A DNA stretch of 64,000 bases. Source: CAWDVH01 sp963805705. GTDB taxonomy: Bacteria; Actinomycetota; Actinomycetes; Streptosporangiales; Streptosporangiaceae. The notes beneath the pieces were generated by a model. That model had not been told where the DNA came from. It searched no databases and worked only from the letters and a program-made list of their open reading frames with translations. This document shows, piece by piece, positions 17,342-25,528 of this stretch (within the stretch, counting starts at the first letter, position 1; the number at the start of each line of letters is the position of its first letter). The DNA lies in contig CAWDVH010000005.1 of assembly GCA_963805705.1 (NCBI GenBank), positions 1,178,001 through 1,242,000 on the forward strand, given 5' to 3'. The position numbers were made by a program, and so were the translations under genes.

Positions 17342-17439
17342 CCTCAGTGATTTTGGAGCGGGGGGCGAGTCATGAGCGCAGTCAGCCTACCTGCTGTCCG
17401 GACGCGAGCGCCCCGGAAGGGCAGGACCGCTCCAGCGTG

Positions 17440-18798
17440 CTACATGCCGGCGATCAGCTTCTCCACGCGCTCGTCAACGGAGCGGAACGGGTCCTTGCAC
17501 AGGACCGTGCGCTGCGCCTGGTCGTTGAGCTTGAGGTGGACCCAGTCCACCGTGAAATCACGGCGGCGCTCCTGGGCCCGCCGGATGAACTCTCCCCGCA
17601 GGCGCGCCCTGGTGGTCTGGGGCGGTACCGACTTCGCCTCGAAGATGCTGATGTCGCGGCAGACCCTGGCCACCGCGCCGCGGCGCTGCAGCAGGTAATA
17701 CAGCCCCCGGCCGCGGTGCACGTCGTGATAGGCCAGGTCCAGCTGCGCCACCCGCGGCGAGGACAGCGCGAGGTCGTGCTTGGCCCGGTAGCGCTCGATC
17801 AGCTGGTACTTGGTCACCCAGTCGATCTCCCGTGCCACCAGGGCGAGATCGCCGGTCTCCACCGCGTGCAGGGTACGCTCCCACAGGTCGAGCACCCGCT
17901 CGGTGATCGGATCGGATCCCTTGCGGTCGGTGAAATCCCGCGCCTTGGACAGGTACTCGCGCTGGATGTCCAGGGCGCTCACTTCCCGCCCGCTGGCCAG
18001 CCGGATCTTGCGCCGTCCGGTCATGTCGTGGCTGACATCCCTGATCGCCCTGATCGGGTTCTCCAGCGTCAGGTCCCGCATGACGGTCCCCGCCTCCACC
18101 ATGCGCAGGACCAGGTCGGTCGCGCCGACCTTGAGCAGCATGGTCGTCTCGCTCATGTTCGAGTCGCCGACGATCACGTGCAGCCGCCGGAATCGCTCGG
18201 CGTCGGCGTGCGGCTCGTCGCGCGTGTTGATGATCGGCCGGGAGCGCGTAGTCGCCGACGAGACGCCCTCCCAGATGTGCTCGGCGCGCTGGCTGACGCA
18301 GTACACCGCCCCGCGCGGCGTCTGCAGGACCTTTCCCGCGCCGCAGATGATCTGGCGGGTGACCAGGAAGGGGATCAGGATGTCGGCCAGCCTGCCGAAC
18401 TCGCCGTGCCTGCCGACCAGGTAATTCTCATGGCAGCCGTAGGAGTTGCCGGCCGAGTCAGTGTTGTTCTTGAACAGGTAGATATCCCCGGCGATGCCCT
18501 CCTCACGCAGCCGTCGGTCGGCGTCCACGAGCAGGCCCTCGAGGATCCGCTCGCCCGCCTTGTCGTGGGTGACCAGGTCCACCAGGCTGTCGCACTCGGG
18601 CGTGGCGTACTCGGGATGGCTGCCGACGTCCAGGTACAGCCGCGCGCCGTTGCGCAGGAAGACGTTGCTGCTGCGGCCCCACGACACCACCCGGCGGAAG
18701 AGGTACCTGGCGACCTCGTCCGGCGACAGGCGCCGCTGCCCGCGGAAAGTACACGTGACGCCGTACTCGTTTTCCAGCCCGAATATTCGTCTGTCCAT
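17440..18798 (-). CDS. pafA: Pup--protein ligase PafA
   Basis: ATP-dependent ligase joining the C-terminal Glu of Pup to lysines of target proteins; 452 residues, the family length. The glutamine-synthetase-like fold begins MDRRIFGLENEYGVTCTF with Glu9 and Glu11 for metal/ATP binding and the catalytic Asp57 in RLYLDVGSHPEYATPECD. Further conserved blocks are KNNTDSAGNSYGCHENYL, IINTRDEPHADAERFRRLHVIVGDSNMSE and the C-terminal DFTVDWVHLKLNDQAQRTVLCKDPF. It lacks the loop that marks Dop. Only nine bases separate it from the upstream succinate-semialdehyde dehydrogenase gene, so they are co-transcribed. Confidence 0.97.
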   Translation of the reverse strand: MDRRIFGLENEYGVTCTFRGQRRLSPDEVARYLFRRVVSWGRSSNVFLRNGARLYLDVGSHPEYATPECDSLVDLVTHDKAGERILEGLLVDADRRLREEGIAGDIYLFKNNTDSAGNSYGCHENYLVGRHGEFGRLADILIPFLVTRQIICGAGKVLQTPRGAVYCVSQRAEHIWEGVSSATTRSRPIINTRDEPHADAERFRRLHVIVGDSNMSETTMLLKVGATDLVLRMVEAGTVMRDLTLENPIRAIRDVSHDMTGRRKIRLASGREVSALDIQREYLSKARDFTDRKGSDPITERVLDLWERTLHAVETGDLALVAREIDWVTKYQLIERYRAKHDLALSSPRVAQLDLAYHDVHRGRGLYYLLQRRGAVARVCRDISIFEAKSVPPQTTRARLRGEFIRRAQERRRDFTVDWVHLKLNDQAQRTVLCKDPFRSVDERVEKLIAGM

Positions 18799-18807
18799 GC
18801 CCTCAGC

Positions 18808-20268
18808 TCACCAGTCGACGGCGATGTACTTGGTCTCGGTGAACTCCAGCAGCCCGTCGTGGCCGCCTTCCCGGCCCAGCCCGGACTGCTTCACTCCGCC
18901 GAACGGGGCGGCCGGGTCGGACACCACACCGCGGTTGATGCCGACCATCCCGGCCTCCAGGGCCTCGGCGACCCGCAGCGCGCGGCGCAGGTCCCGGCTG
19001 TAGAGGTAGGACACCAGGCCGTACTCGGTGCTGTTGGCCAGCGAGATCGCCTCGTCGGGGTCGCTGAAGCGGACAATGGGGGCCACCGGGCCGAAGATCT
19101 CCTGGGACAGGATGCCCGCGTCCGGCGGGACCTCATCCAGCACGGTCGGCTCGTAGAAGTAGCCAGGCCGGTCCGGTGCCCGGCCGCCCGTGACGACCTG
19201 GCCGCCGTCCTTGGCCGCCGACTCGACCAGCTCGGCGACCTTCGCCCTGGTGGCCGAGTTGACCAGGGGGCCGAGATCGACGCCGTCCTCCAGGCCGGGG
19301 CCGACCCGCAGCGCGGCCAGGGCGGCCGCGAACTTGGCCGAGAACTCGCTGGCGACCGCCTCGTGCACGTAGAACCGGTTGGCCGCGGTGCACGCCTCGC
19401 CGCCGTTGCGCATCTTGGCCAGGAAGGCGCCCTCGACGGCGGCGTCGATATCAGCATCTTCAAAGATGAGAAACGGCGCGTTACCGCCGAGCTCCATCGA
19501 GCAGTTGGTCACGGTATCGGCGGCGGTTCGCAACAGCATCCGGCCGACCTCGGTCGAGCCGGTGAAGGAGAGCTTGCGCACCCGGGGATCGGCCAGCATC
19601 GCCGCGGTCATCGGGCCGGGCGATCGCGTCGGCAGGACGTTAACGACGCCGCCCGGCACCCCCGCCTCGTGCAGCAGGGCCGCGACGGCCAGGGCGGTCA
19701 GCGGGGTTTCCTTGGCGGGCTTGAGCACGACCGTGCAGCCGGCCGCCAGGGCCGGCCCGATCTTGCGGGTGGCCATGGCCGCGGGGAAATTCCACGGCGT
19801 GATCAGCACGCTCACGCCGACCGGCTGCCGCTGGACCAGGATCTTGTTGGCCCCCGACGGCGCTACCGAGAACGAGCCCTCGTTCCTGACCGCCTCCTCG
19901 GCGTACCAGCGGAAGAACTCCGCGGCGTAGGCAATCTCGCCGCGGGCATCCCGCAGGGCCTTGCCGTTCTCGACCACCATCAGCCGCGCCAGCGGCTCGG
20001 CATCGCGCGTCATCAGCTCGTAGGCCCGGCGCAGGCACTCGCCGCGCTCCCTGGGCGGCCGCGCGGCCCAGGGGGCCAGGGCCTCGTGCGCGGCGGTCAC
20101 CGCGTCCAGGGCATCTTCGGCGCTCGCGCTGGCCACCTCGGCGACGACGTCCTCGGTCGCGGGATCGGTCACCGGCAGGGTGCCCGCCCGCCCGGCGGTC
20201 CAGTGCCCGCCAATCAGGAGGCCGGTCGGCGCATTCATGCCCGTCAGAGCAGCCAGGTCGCTCGTCAC
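18808..20268 (-). CDS. gabD: NAD(P)-dependent succinate-semialdehyde dehydrogenase-like aldehyde dehydrogenase
   Basis: 486 residues from GTG at 20268, selected because a strong GGAGG lies seven bases upstream; the frame extends further but without a ribosome-binding site. Aldehyde dehydrogenase active-site residues are all present: Asn160 (TPWNFP), Glu259 (MELGGNAP) and Cys293 (GGEACTAANR). The opening TGLLIGGHW and the ENGKAL block fit the GabD/succinate-semialdehyde class, the last step of the GABA shunt; other short semialdehydes are possible substrates. It is embedded between the channel-like gene and pafA, nine bases from pafA. Confidence 0.85.
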   Translation of the reverse strand: MTSDLAALTGMNAPTGLLIGGHWTAGRAGTLPVTDPATEDVVAEVASASAEDALDAVTAAHEALAPWAARPPRERGECLRRAYELMTRDAEPLARLMVVENGKALRDARGEIAYAAEFFRWYAEEAVRNEGSFSVAPSGANKILVQRQPVGVSVLITPWNFPAAMATRKIGPALAAGCTVVLKPAKETPLTALAVAALLHEAGVPGGVVNVLPTRSPGPMTAAMLADPRVRKLSFTGSTEVGRMLLRTAADTVTNCSMELGGNAPFLIFEDADIDAAVEGAFLAKMRNGGEACTAANRFYVHEAVASEFSAKFAAALAALRVGPGLEDGVDLGPLVNSATRAKVAELVESAAKDGGQVVTGGRAPDRPGYFYEPTVLDEVPPDAGILSQEIFGPVAPIVRFSDPDEAISLANSTEYGLVSYLYSRDLRRALRVAEALEAGMVGINRGVVSDPAAPFGGVKQSGLGREGGHDGLLEFTETKYIAVDW

Positions 20269-20359
20269 GTTCCCTCCTCCGCCGCGCACGCGAGTTCCTG
20301 CCGGGCTGCGCATGCTGCCGACACTACCAACGCCCGGCCGGGCCGGCCGCACAGCCCGA

Positions 20360-20410
20360 GTCAACGTTCGTGGCGCCTGCCTGTCAACGTGCGCGGACCC
20401 CTGTCAACGT
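20360..20410. repeat. three copies of GTCAACGT between the dehydrogenase and channel-like genes
   Basis: GTCAACGT occurs at 20360-20367, 20383-20390 and 20403-20410, spaced 23 and 20 bases, the last two within CTGTCAACGTG. The cluster lies 39-89 bases downstream of the channel-like gene stop and 92-142 bases upstream of the gabD-like start codon. It could be a regulatory site set or one more of the gene-end repeats of this window. Confidence 0.6.
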
Positions 20411-20448
20411 GTCGGTTTCCGGCCCGCCCGTGGCGAGCCGGGCGCCGG

Positions 20449-21615
20449 TCAGGGCCCGCCCGTCGATGGGCCGTCGTCAGCTTCCTGAGCTGACTTGGCG
20501 TGATCGGGCGCCAGCTTCCCGGCGAGCGGCCTGCGGTCGTAGGGACGATGCGGCGGTGCCGCGGCGGGCCGGCCCGGCCGGCGCGGCCCGGACCAGAGGG
20601 CGGGCGGCAGATCGAGGTGCAGCGCGATCTGGTGCGCCGCTGCCTCGTAGTTGACCCGCCAGCCGCGAAAATGCGGCCAGGCATCCTCGGTAGAGCGCTC
20701 AGTGGTCCAGCCGGCCTGGCGCAGCCACTCGACGGCGTCGTCGAATTCCTGGCGGGTCAGGATCAGCGGGTCGTCGGGCCGCGGGTCGCTGATCACGGGG
20801 AGTCGCAGGGTGCGGGCCAGCCGCCGCATGGCGGCATAGCCCACGCGCATCAGCGGCCGGGCCTCGGCCGGCGCGGACGCCGGGTTGAGCGCCAGGTGCA
20901 GGGCGGCGCCGTCCAGCACGGCCAGCAGGGACAGCAGCCAGGACGCGGCCGGGTCGGGCGACCTGAAGTAGATCAGGGTCCGGTAGTTGGCGTGGCTTTC
21001 GGAAATGTCGGCCGCCCACTCGGTCCATCGCTCGTAGAGCCGCGGCAGGTACCCGGTGTTGTCGATCAGCGCCTGGCGGGCCAGCAGCTCAGGTCCCCAG
21101 GGCGGGGCTCCGGCCAGTGCCTCGAGCATGGTGACCAGCGTCTCGCGGCGGTTGAACGCCGCGTACAGCACCGGCAGGTAGGCGATGAGCAGGGCCATCA
21201 CGGCCAGGCCGCTGGCGGCGGCTATGAACACCACGGCGGCCGGGACCGCTCCGCGGGGCGGGGCAAAGCCCAGGGTGAACAGCGAGGATCCGGACTCGCG
21301 CAGGGCCGTGGGGAAACCGCGGCCGTTCAGCGGCCAGAACACCAGGGCGTATCCGGCAAACAGGCACGCTATCCAGCTGGCGAGCAGGGAGAGCAGGAAG
21401 GTGGGCCCGGCGCCGCCGAGGATCAGCTCGCGCCGCGCCAGGTCATCAGTCCGCGCGGTGATCCGCTGGTAGGAACCGTAGACCGCCCTGGCGACCAGGG
21501 CAGTGAACAGCGAGCGGGTGTCCCGCGGGAGGAGAAAAGTCTTGATCACGCTGTTCGCGGTCGCGGCCAGGAGGACCAGCCCGCAGGCCAGGCCGGCCCA
21601 CGCGATAATGCCCAT
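20449..21615 (-). CDS. potassium-channel-like membrane protein, function unassigned
   Basis: 388 residues. The N-terminal 190 residues hold about four hydrophobic helices (IIAWAGLACGLVLLAATANSVI, FLLSLLASWIACLFAGYALVF, AAVVFIAAASGLAVMALLIAYLP). Between the second and third there is SGSSLFTLGFAPP (108-120), which looks like a pore helix plus selectivity-filter stretch of two-TM channels, although the exact TVGYG is not kept. The C-terminal 200 residues are soluble and helical with no recognised domain. The start ATG at 21615 lies 24 bases after the prcA stop, so it is part of the proteasome transcription unit. I do not recognise a named family; channel activity is an inference from the pore-like pattern. 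Confidence 0.7.
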   Translation of the reverse strand: MGIIAWAGLACGLVLLAATANSVIKTFLLPRDTRSLFTALVARAVYGSYQRITARTDDLARRELILGGAGPTFLLSLLASWIACLFAGYALVFWPLNGRGFPTALRESGSSLFTLGFAPPRGAVPAAVVFIAAASGLAVMALLIAYLPVLYAAFNRRETLVTMLEALAGAPPWGPELLARQALIDNTGYLPRLYERWTEWAADISESHANYRTLIYFRSPDPAASWLLSLLAVLDGAALHLALNPASAPAEARPLMRVGYAAMRRLARTLRLPVISDPRPDDPLILTRQEFDDAVEWLRQAGWTTERSTEDAWPHFRGWRVNYEAAAHQIALHLDLPPALWSGPRRPGRPAAAPPHRPYDRRPLAGKLAPDHAKSAQEADDGPSTGGP

Positions 21616-21639
21616 GCTAGGAGCCCTGGCGCAGGCGGT

Positions 21640-22539
21640 TTACTTCGGCGGGCGGGCGTCATCGGGTCCTGCCGGATCCGCCTCGCTGGCCCCCGGCGGC
21701 TGCGGTGCGTCAGCGGCCTGCGGTGCGTCAGCGGCCTTCGGCGTGCCACCGGGCTTCGGCGGGCCACCGGGCTTCGGCGCGCCGGCGGGCTCGGCGCCCG
21801 GCGCGGGGGCGCCCGCTGATCCGGACGCGCCGTTCCTGGACGGCCTGGCCTCGGCCAGCAGGGCCTCAAGCCGGGCGCCGGTCAGCCGGCGGAACGCCCG
21901 GTGCTCCCTGGCCCGGTCCAGGACGGCTACCTCCAGCTGCGTGGCGGTGATCTCCTGGCGCTCGCCGTTGCCCTGCCCGGCCAGCGCGGCCAGCGCTATC
22001 GTCATCGCACCGGGCAGCGTCATCCCGTACGAGTACCTGTCCTTGATTACCGCGGCGACCTGGTCAGCCTGGCCGCCCATGACCACGAAGTTGTGCTCCT
22101 CGGCCACCGATCCGTCGAAGGTGATGCGGTACAGCTGGTCACGATCCTCGGCCGCTCCCACCTCGGCGACCACGATCTCGACCTCGAACGGCTTGTTGCT
22201 CTCGGTGAAGATGGTGCCGAGCAGCTGCGCATACCAGTTGGCCAGGCCGCGGGCGGTGACATCCTGGCGGTCGTACTGGAAGCCGGTCATGTCGGCGTAC
22301 CGGATGCCCGCTTTGCGCAGGTTCTCGAACTCGTTGTAGCGGCCCACGGCGGCGAACGCGATCCGGTCGTAGATCTCGCTGAACTTCTGCAGTGCGCGGG
22401 ACGGGTTCGGCGCGATGAACAGGATCCCGGCGTCGTAGGCGATCACGACACCGCTGCGGATACGCGTGATCGCCTTGCGCGCGTAGTCCGCCTTGTCCTT
22501 CATCGCCTGCTCGGGCGAGACGTAGAACGGCATCGACAC
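21640..22539 (-). CDS. prcA: 20S proteasome subunit alpha
   Basis: 299 residues. It starts MSMPFYVSPEQAMKDKADYARKAITR, the gating N-terminus of bacterial alpha subunits, with GTG at 22539 (ATG at 22533 is two codons in). Conserved alpha-ring blocks are NPSRALQKFSEIYDRIAFAAVGRYNEFENLR, YDRQDVTARGLANWYAQLLGTIFTE and YRITFDGSVAEEHNFVVMGG. There is no catalytic Thr. From about residue 231 the protein ends in an unusually long Pro/Gly/Ala tail with short repeats (PKPGG, QAADAP), much longer than in M. tuberculosis PrcA. It lies 96 bases downstream of prcB, separated by a stem-loop. Confidence 0.97.
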   Translation of the reverse strand: MSMPFYVSPEQAMKDKADYARKAITRIRSGVVIAYDAGILFIAPNPSRALQKFSEIYDRIAFAAVGRYNEFENLRKAGIRYADMTGFQYDRQDVTARGLANWYAQLLGTIFTESNKPFEVEIVVAEVGAAEDRDQLYRITFDGSVAEEHNFVVMGGQADQVAAVIKDRYSYGMTLPGAMTIALAALAGQGNGERQEITATQLEVAVLDRAREHRAFRRLTGARLEALLAEARPSRNGASGSAGAPAPGAEPAGAPKPGGPPKPGGTPKAADAPQAADAPQPPGASEADPAGPDDARPPK

Positions 22540-22583
22540 CGCTGGCGTTTCCCTTACTTGAGTAGTGGGCTCGGCTCGTGCTC

Positions 22584-22624
22584 GCCCTTCGCTGGCCGGC
22601 TGGCCGGTCTGGCCGGCGAAGGGC
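22584..22624 (-). other. stem-loop between prcB and prcA
   Basis: Arms 22584-22597 and 22611-22624 (GCCCTTCGCTGGCC against GGCCGGCGAAGGGC) pair at 13 of 14 positions around a 13-base loop. It fills the 96-base gap between prcB and prcA. No T-run follows on the minus strand, so a classical terminator is unlikely; an mRNA-processing or stabilising element or partial attenuator is more plausible. Confidence 0.7.
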
Positions 22625-22635
22625 AGTGCGGGGAA

Positions 22636-23547
22636 CTATCCGTTTCCGGTGCTGGTCTGGTGCAGTGATGCGGGCGGTCCGTCCGGCTCGCGCATCCGCC
22701 CGTCGACGACGCTCTGCGCGTATTCCGCGGACTCCGCGTCGGGCAGCCGGCGGAAGCCGTCGGCGGTGACCGTCACGACCATGGGGAAAATGCGCCGTGT
22801 CAGGTCGGGGCCGCCGGTCGCCGAATCGTCGTCGGCGGCATCGTAGAGAGCCTGCATGCAGGCCATGATGGTGTCGGAGGCTGACATGCCGTCGACATAG
22901 AGCTTCTTCAGCGATCCGCGGGCGAAGACCGAGCCCGAGCCGATCGAGTGGAACCGGTACTCCTCGTACCTGCCCCCAGTGGGGTCATAGCTGAAGATCC
23001 GGCCCTGGCCGGTGTCGTCGTCATAGCCGGCGAAGATGGGCACCACGACGAACCCCTGCATGGCCGCGCCGAGATTGCTCCTGACGATCGTGGCGAGCCG
23101 GTTGGCCTTGCCCTCCAGGGACAGTGACCGGCCCTCGATCTTCTCGTAATGCTCAAGCTCCACCTGGTACAGCCGGACCAGGTCGATCCCGATGCCCGCG
23201 GCCCCGGCGATGCCGACGCAGGAGTACTCATCGCTGCGGAACACCTTCTCGATGTCGCGCTGCGAGATCATGTTGCCTGCGGTGGCCCGCCGGTCGCCCG
23301 CCATGACCACGCCGCCGTCGAAGGCCGCCGCGACGATCGTGGTCCCGTGCGGCAGGTCCCGCACGGCCGAGCCGGAGACGCCGGCGCCGGACGTGCCGCC
23401 CGAGGGCAGCAGCTCGGGAGCGGCGGCGGTGAGGAAGTCAGCAAACGACGACGTCCCCGCGTTCAGGTAGGCCGCAGGCAACTGCCGTCCATAGGAATCA
23501 GAGCCCACGCGGATCCTTCCGGTTAGGTGCGCCTGGTGTACCTGCAT
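22636..23547 (-). CDS. prcB: 20S proteasome subunit beta
   Basis: 303 residues, the proteolytic subunit. A propeptide of about 68 residues ends in DLPHG, and the mature protein starts with Thr69 (TTIVAAAFDGGVVMAGDRRA), the N-terminal nucleophile; the supporting Asp and Lys strand MAGDRRATAGNMISQRDIEKVF follows. Later blocks ELEHYEKIEGRSLSLEGKANRLA and ALYDAADDDSATGGPDLTRRIFP match the family closely. ATG at 23547 gives a propeptide of usual length; a GTG at 23508 would give a shorter one. It follows pup by 45 bases. Confidence 0.97.
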   Translation of the reverse strand: MQVHQAHLTGRIRVGSDSYGRQLPAAYLNAGTSSFADFLTAAAPELLPSGGTSGAGVSGSAVRDLPHGTTIVAAAFDGGVVMAGDRRATAGNMISQRDIEKVFRSDEYSCVGIAGAAGIGIDLVRLYQVELEHYEKIEGRSLSLEGKANRLATIVRSNLGAAMQGFVVVPIFAGYDDDTGQGRIFSYDPTGGRYEEYRFHSIGSGSVFARGSLKKLYVDGMSASDTIMACMQALYDAADDDSATGGPDLTRRIFPMVVTVTADGFRRLPDAESAEYAQSVVDGRMREPDGPPASLHQTSTGNG

Positions 23548-23592
23548 GACCCTACTGCGGCGGCTGCGATCTTCGCACTTCCGGGCGGGACG

Positions 23593-23802
23593 TCACTCGC
23601 CGCCCTTCTGCACGTAGGACCGGACGAACTCCTCGGCGTTTTCCTCCAGGACCTCGTCGATCTCGTCGAGGATCGCGTCCACGTCGTCGGTGAGCTTGTC
23701 CTGCCGCTCCTGGACGTCCTCCCCGGTCTGCTTCTCGGTCTCCTGCTCTTCCTCGCTGCGCCGGGGTGCCTGCCGCTGGCCGCCGGTGTCCTTGGTCGCC
23801 AT
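23593..23802 (-). CDS. pup: prokaryotic ubiquitin-like protein Pup
   Basis: 69 residues from ATG at 23802, which has GGAGG eight bases upstream; a longer frame begins at 23844 but lacks this signal. Pup is the disordered tag ligated by PafA. It has the charged N-terminal region, the central coiled-coil-forming, ARC-binding segment DVQERQDKLTDDVDAILDEI and the C-terminal SYVQKGGE. The last residue is Glu (codon GAG at 23596-23598), not Gln, so the tag is made in ligation-ready form. It sits between dop and prcB, the standard position. Confidence 0.97.
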   Translation of the reverse strand: MATKDTGGQRQAPRRSEEEQETEKQTGEDVQERQDKLTDDVDAILDEIDEVLEENAEEFVRSYVQKGGE

Positions 23803-23885
23803 GTTGTGAACCTCCGTGATCCGCGGTCGTGCCCGCCGTCTCAAACGCTATCCTCGCCACGGCACGGCCCGCCCAATCCTCCGGG

Positions 23886-23907
23886 CCCGGATCGGTATCG
23901 ATCCGGG
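23886..23907 (-). other. perfect stem-loop between dop and pup
   Basis: CCCGGATCG (23886-23894) and CGATCCGGG (23899-23907) form a perfect 9-bp stem with a 4-base loop. It lies in the 136-base gap between the dop stop and the pup start. There is no downstream T-run on the minus strand. Such an element could separate a low-level enzyme message (dop) from a high-level tag message (pup). Confidence 0.75.
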
Positions 23908-23938
23908 ATCCGCTGGCCCGCCGCGTCAATCTGGTGCG

Positions 23939-25456
23939 TCAATCCTGGCCGGTGAGCGCCGCGACGAGCTCCGCGGCCGTGTCACACCGGTCGATCAGGT
24001 CGCCCACGTGCGCCCTGGTCCCGCGCAGCGGCTCCAGGGTCGGAACCCGCTGGAGCGACTCGCGGCCCGGAATGTCGAAGATCACCGAGTCCCATGACGC
24101 GGCCGCGACCGCCTCTGGATACTTCTGCAGGCAGCGGCCGCGGAAGTACGCCCTGGTGTCCTCCGGCGGGTAGTCCACGGCACGCGCGATGTCCCGCTCG
24201 TCCGCCAGGCGGGTCATCCGGCCCCTGGCGGCCAGCCGGTTGTACAGGCCGCGGTCGGACCGGACGTCGGAATACTGCAGGTCAACCAGCTGGAGCCGCG
24301 GATGACTCCAGCTCAGGTGATCCCTGGTCCGGTAGCCCTCGAGGAGCTGGAGCTTGGCCACCCAGTCCAGCTCCCTGGCGGCCAGCATCGGGTCCTCGGC
24401 CAGGCTGGTCAGCACCGATTCCCACCGGGCCAGCACGTCGGCGGTCGCGTCGTCCACCTCGGCGCCGTATCTGTCCTCGGTGTACTTCCTGGCCAGCTCC
24501 AGGTACTCCATCTGCAGCTGGATCGCCGTCATGCGGCGCCCGTCCCGCAGCGCCACCAGGTGCCGGCAGGACGGGTCGTGCGAGATCGCGCGCAGCTCGG
24601 CGATGGGTGCCTCGACGCCGAGATCGGCGGCCAGGAAGCGGTTCTCGATCATCGCCAGGACCAGCGCGGTGGTGCCGAGCTTGAGGTAGGTGGAGACCTC
24701 GCTCATGTTCGCGTCGCCGATGATGACGTGCAGCCGGCGGTACTTCTCCGGATCGGCGTGCGGCTCGTCCCTGGTGTTGATGATCGGCCGCTTCAGCGTG
24801 GTCTCAAGCCCGACCTCGACCTCGAAGAAGTCAGCGCGCTGGCTGATCTGGAAGCCCTCGCCACGGCCGTCGGCGCCACGGCCGACCCGGCCCGCCCCGC
24901 AGACCACCTGCCGGGACACGAAGAACGGCGTCAGGTGCCGCACGATGTCAGCGAACGGGGTCGAGCGGTTCATCAGGTAGTTCTCGTGGCAGCCGTAGGA
25001 GACGCCCTTGTTGTCGGTGTTGTTCTTGTACAGCTGGATCCCGGCCACGCCCGGCAGCGCCCCCGCGCGGGCGGCCGCCTCCTCCATCACCCGCTCGCCG
25101 GCCTTGTCCCAGATCACGGCCGAGAGCGGGTCGGTGCACTCGGGTGCCGAGTACTCCGGGTGGGCGTGATCCACATAAAGCCGGGCGCCGTTGGTGAGGA
25201 TGACATTGGCCAGCCCCAGGTCCTCATCGGTCAGCTGCGTCGAGTCGGCCGTATCGCGGGACAGGTCAAAGCCGCGGGCGTCGCGAAGGGGGTTCTCCTC
25301 CTCGAAGTCCCACCGTGCCCGCCGCGCCCGCGCGGACGTAGCCGCCTGGTAGGCGTTGACCACCTGAGAGGAGGTAACCATCGCGTTCGTGCCCGGCTGG
25401 CCGGGCACGGAAATGCCGTACTCGGTCTCGATCCCCATCACCCGGCGCACGCTCAT
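23939..25456 (-). CDS. dop: Pup deamidase/depupylase Dop
   Basis: 505 residues from ATG at 25456 (MSVRRVMGIETEYGIS); a GTG at 25489 adds 11 residues and an ATG at 25438 removes six. Dop shares the PafA fold and removes Pup from substrates, and deamidates Pup where it ends in Gln. Seen: Glu10 and Glu12 of the ATP site, the Dop-specific loop with RARWDFEEENPLRDARGFDLSRD, the nucleophile-site Asp in ARLYVDHAHPEYSAPECTDP, KNNTDNKGVSYGCHENYLMN and INTRDEPHADPEKYRRLHVIIGDANMSE. Because Pup already ends in Glu here, only the depupylase role is needed. It follows arc by 72 bases. Confidence 0.96.
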   Translation of the reverse strand: MSVRRVMGIETEYGISVPGQPGTNAMVTSSQVVNAYQAATSARARRARWDFEEENPLRDARGFDLSRDTADSTQLTDEDLGLANVILTNGARLYVDHAHPEYSAPECTDPLSAVIWDKAGERVMEEAAARAGALPGVAGIQLYKNNTDNKGVSYGCHENYLMNRSTPFADIVRHLTPFFVSRQVVCGAGRVGRGADGRGEGFQISQRADFFEVEVGLETTLKRPIINTRDEPHADPEKYRRLHVIIGDANMSEVSTYLKLGTTALVLAMIENRFLAADLGVEAPIAELRAISHDPSCRHLVALRDGRRMTAIQLQMEYLELARKYTEDRYGAEVDDATADVLARWESVLTSLAEDPMLAARELDWVAKLQLLEGYRTRDHLSWSHPRLQLVDLQYSDVRSDRGLYNRLAARGRMTRLADERDIARAVDYPPEDTRAYFRGRCLQKYPEAVAAASWDSVIFDIPGRESLQRVPTLEPLRGTRAHVGDLIDRCDTAAELVAALTGQD

Positions 25457-25528
25457 ACCGGAAAGCCTAGTGCCGGGCAGCCGAACCACGGGACGCCGCG
25501 CTCCGCGGGCCCGGCATCCTCCCCCCGA

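Noticed and set aside
17260..20493. A 1077-codon open frame on the plus strand
   Set aside because: It runs antisense to pafA and the aldehyde dehydrogenase, both with complete catalytic motifs; its translation is Arg/Gly/Asp/His-rich without any domain. Long antisense frames are expected at this GC content.
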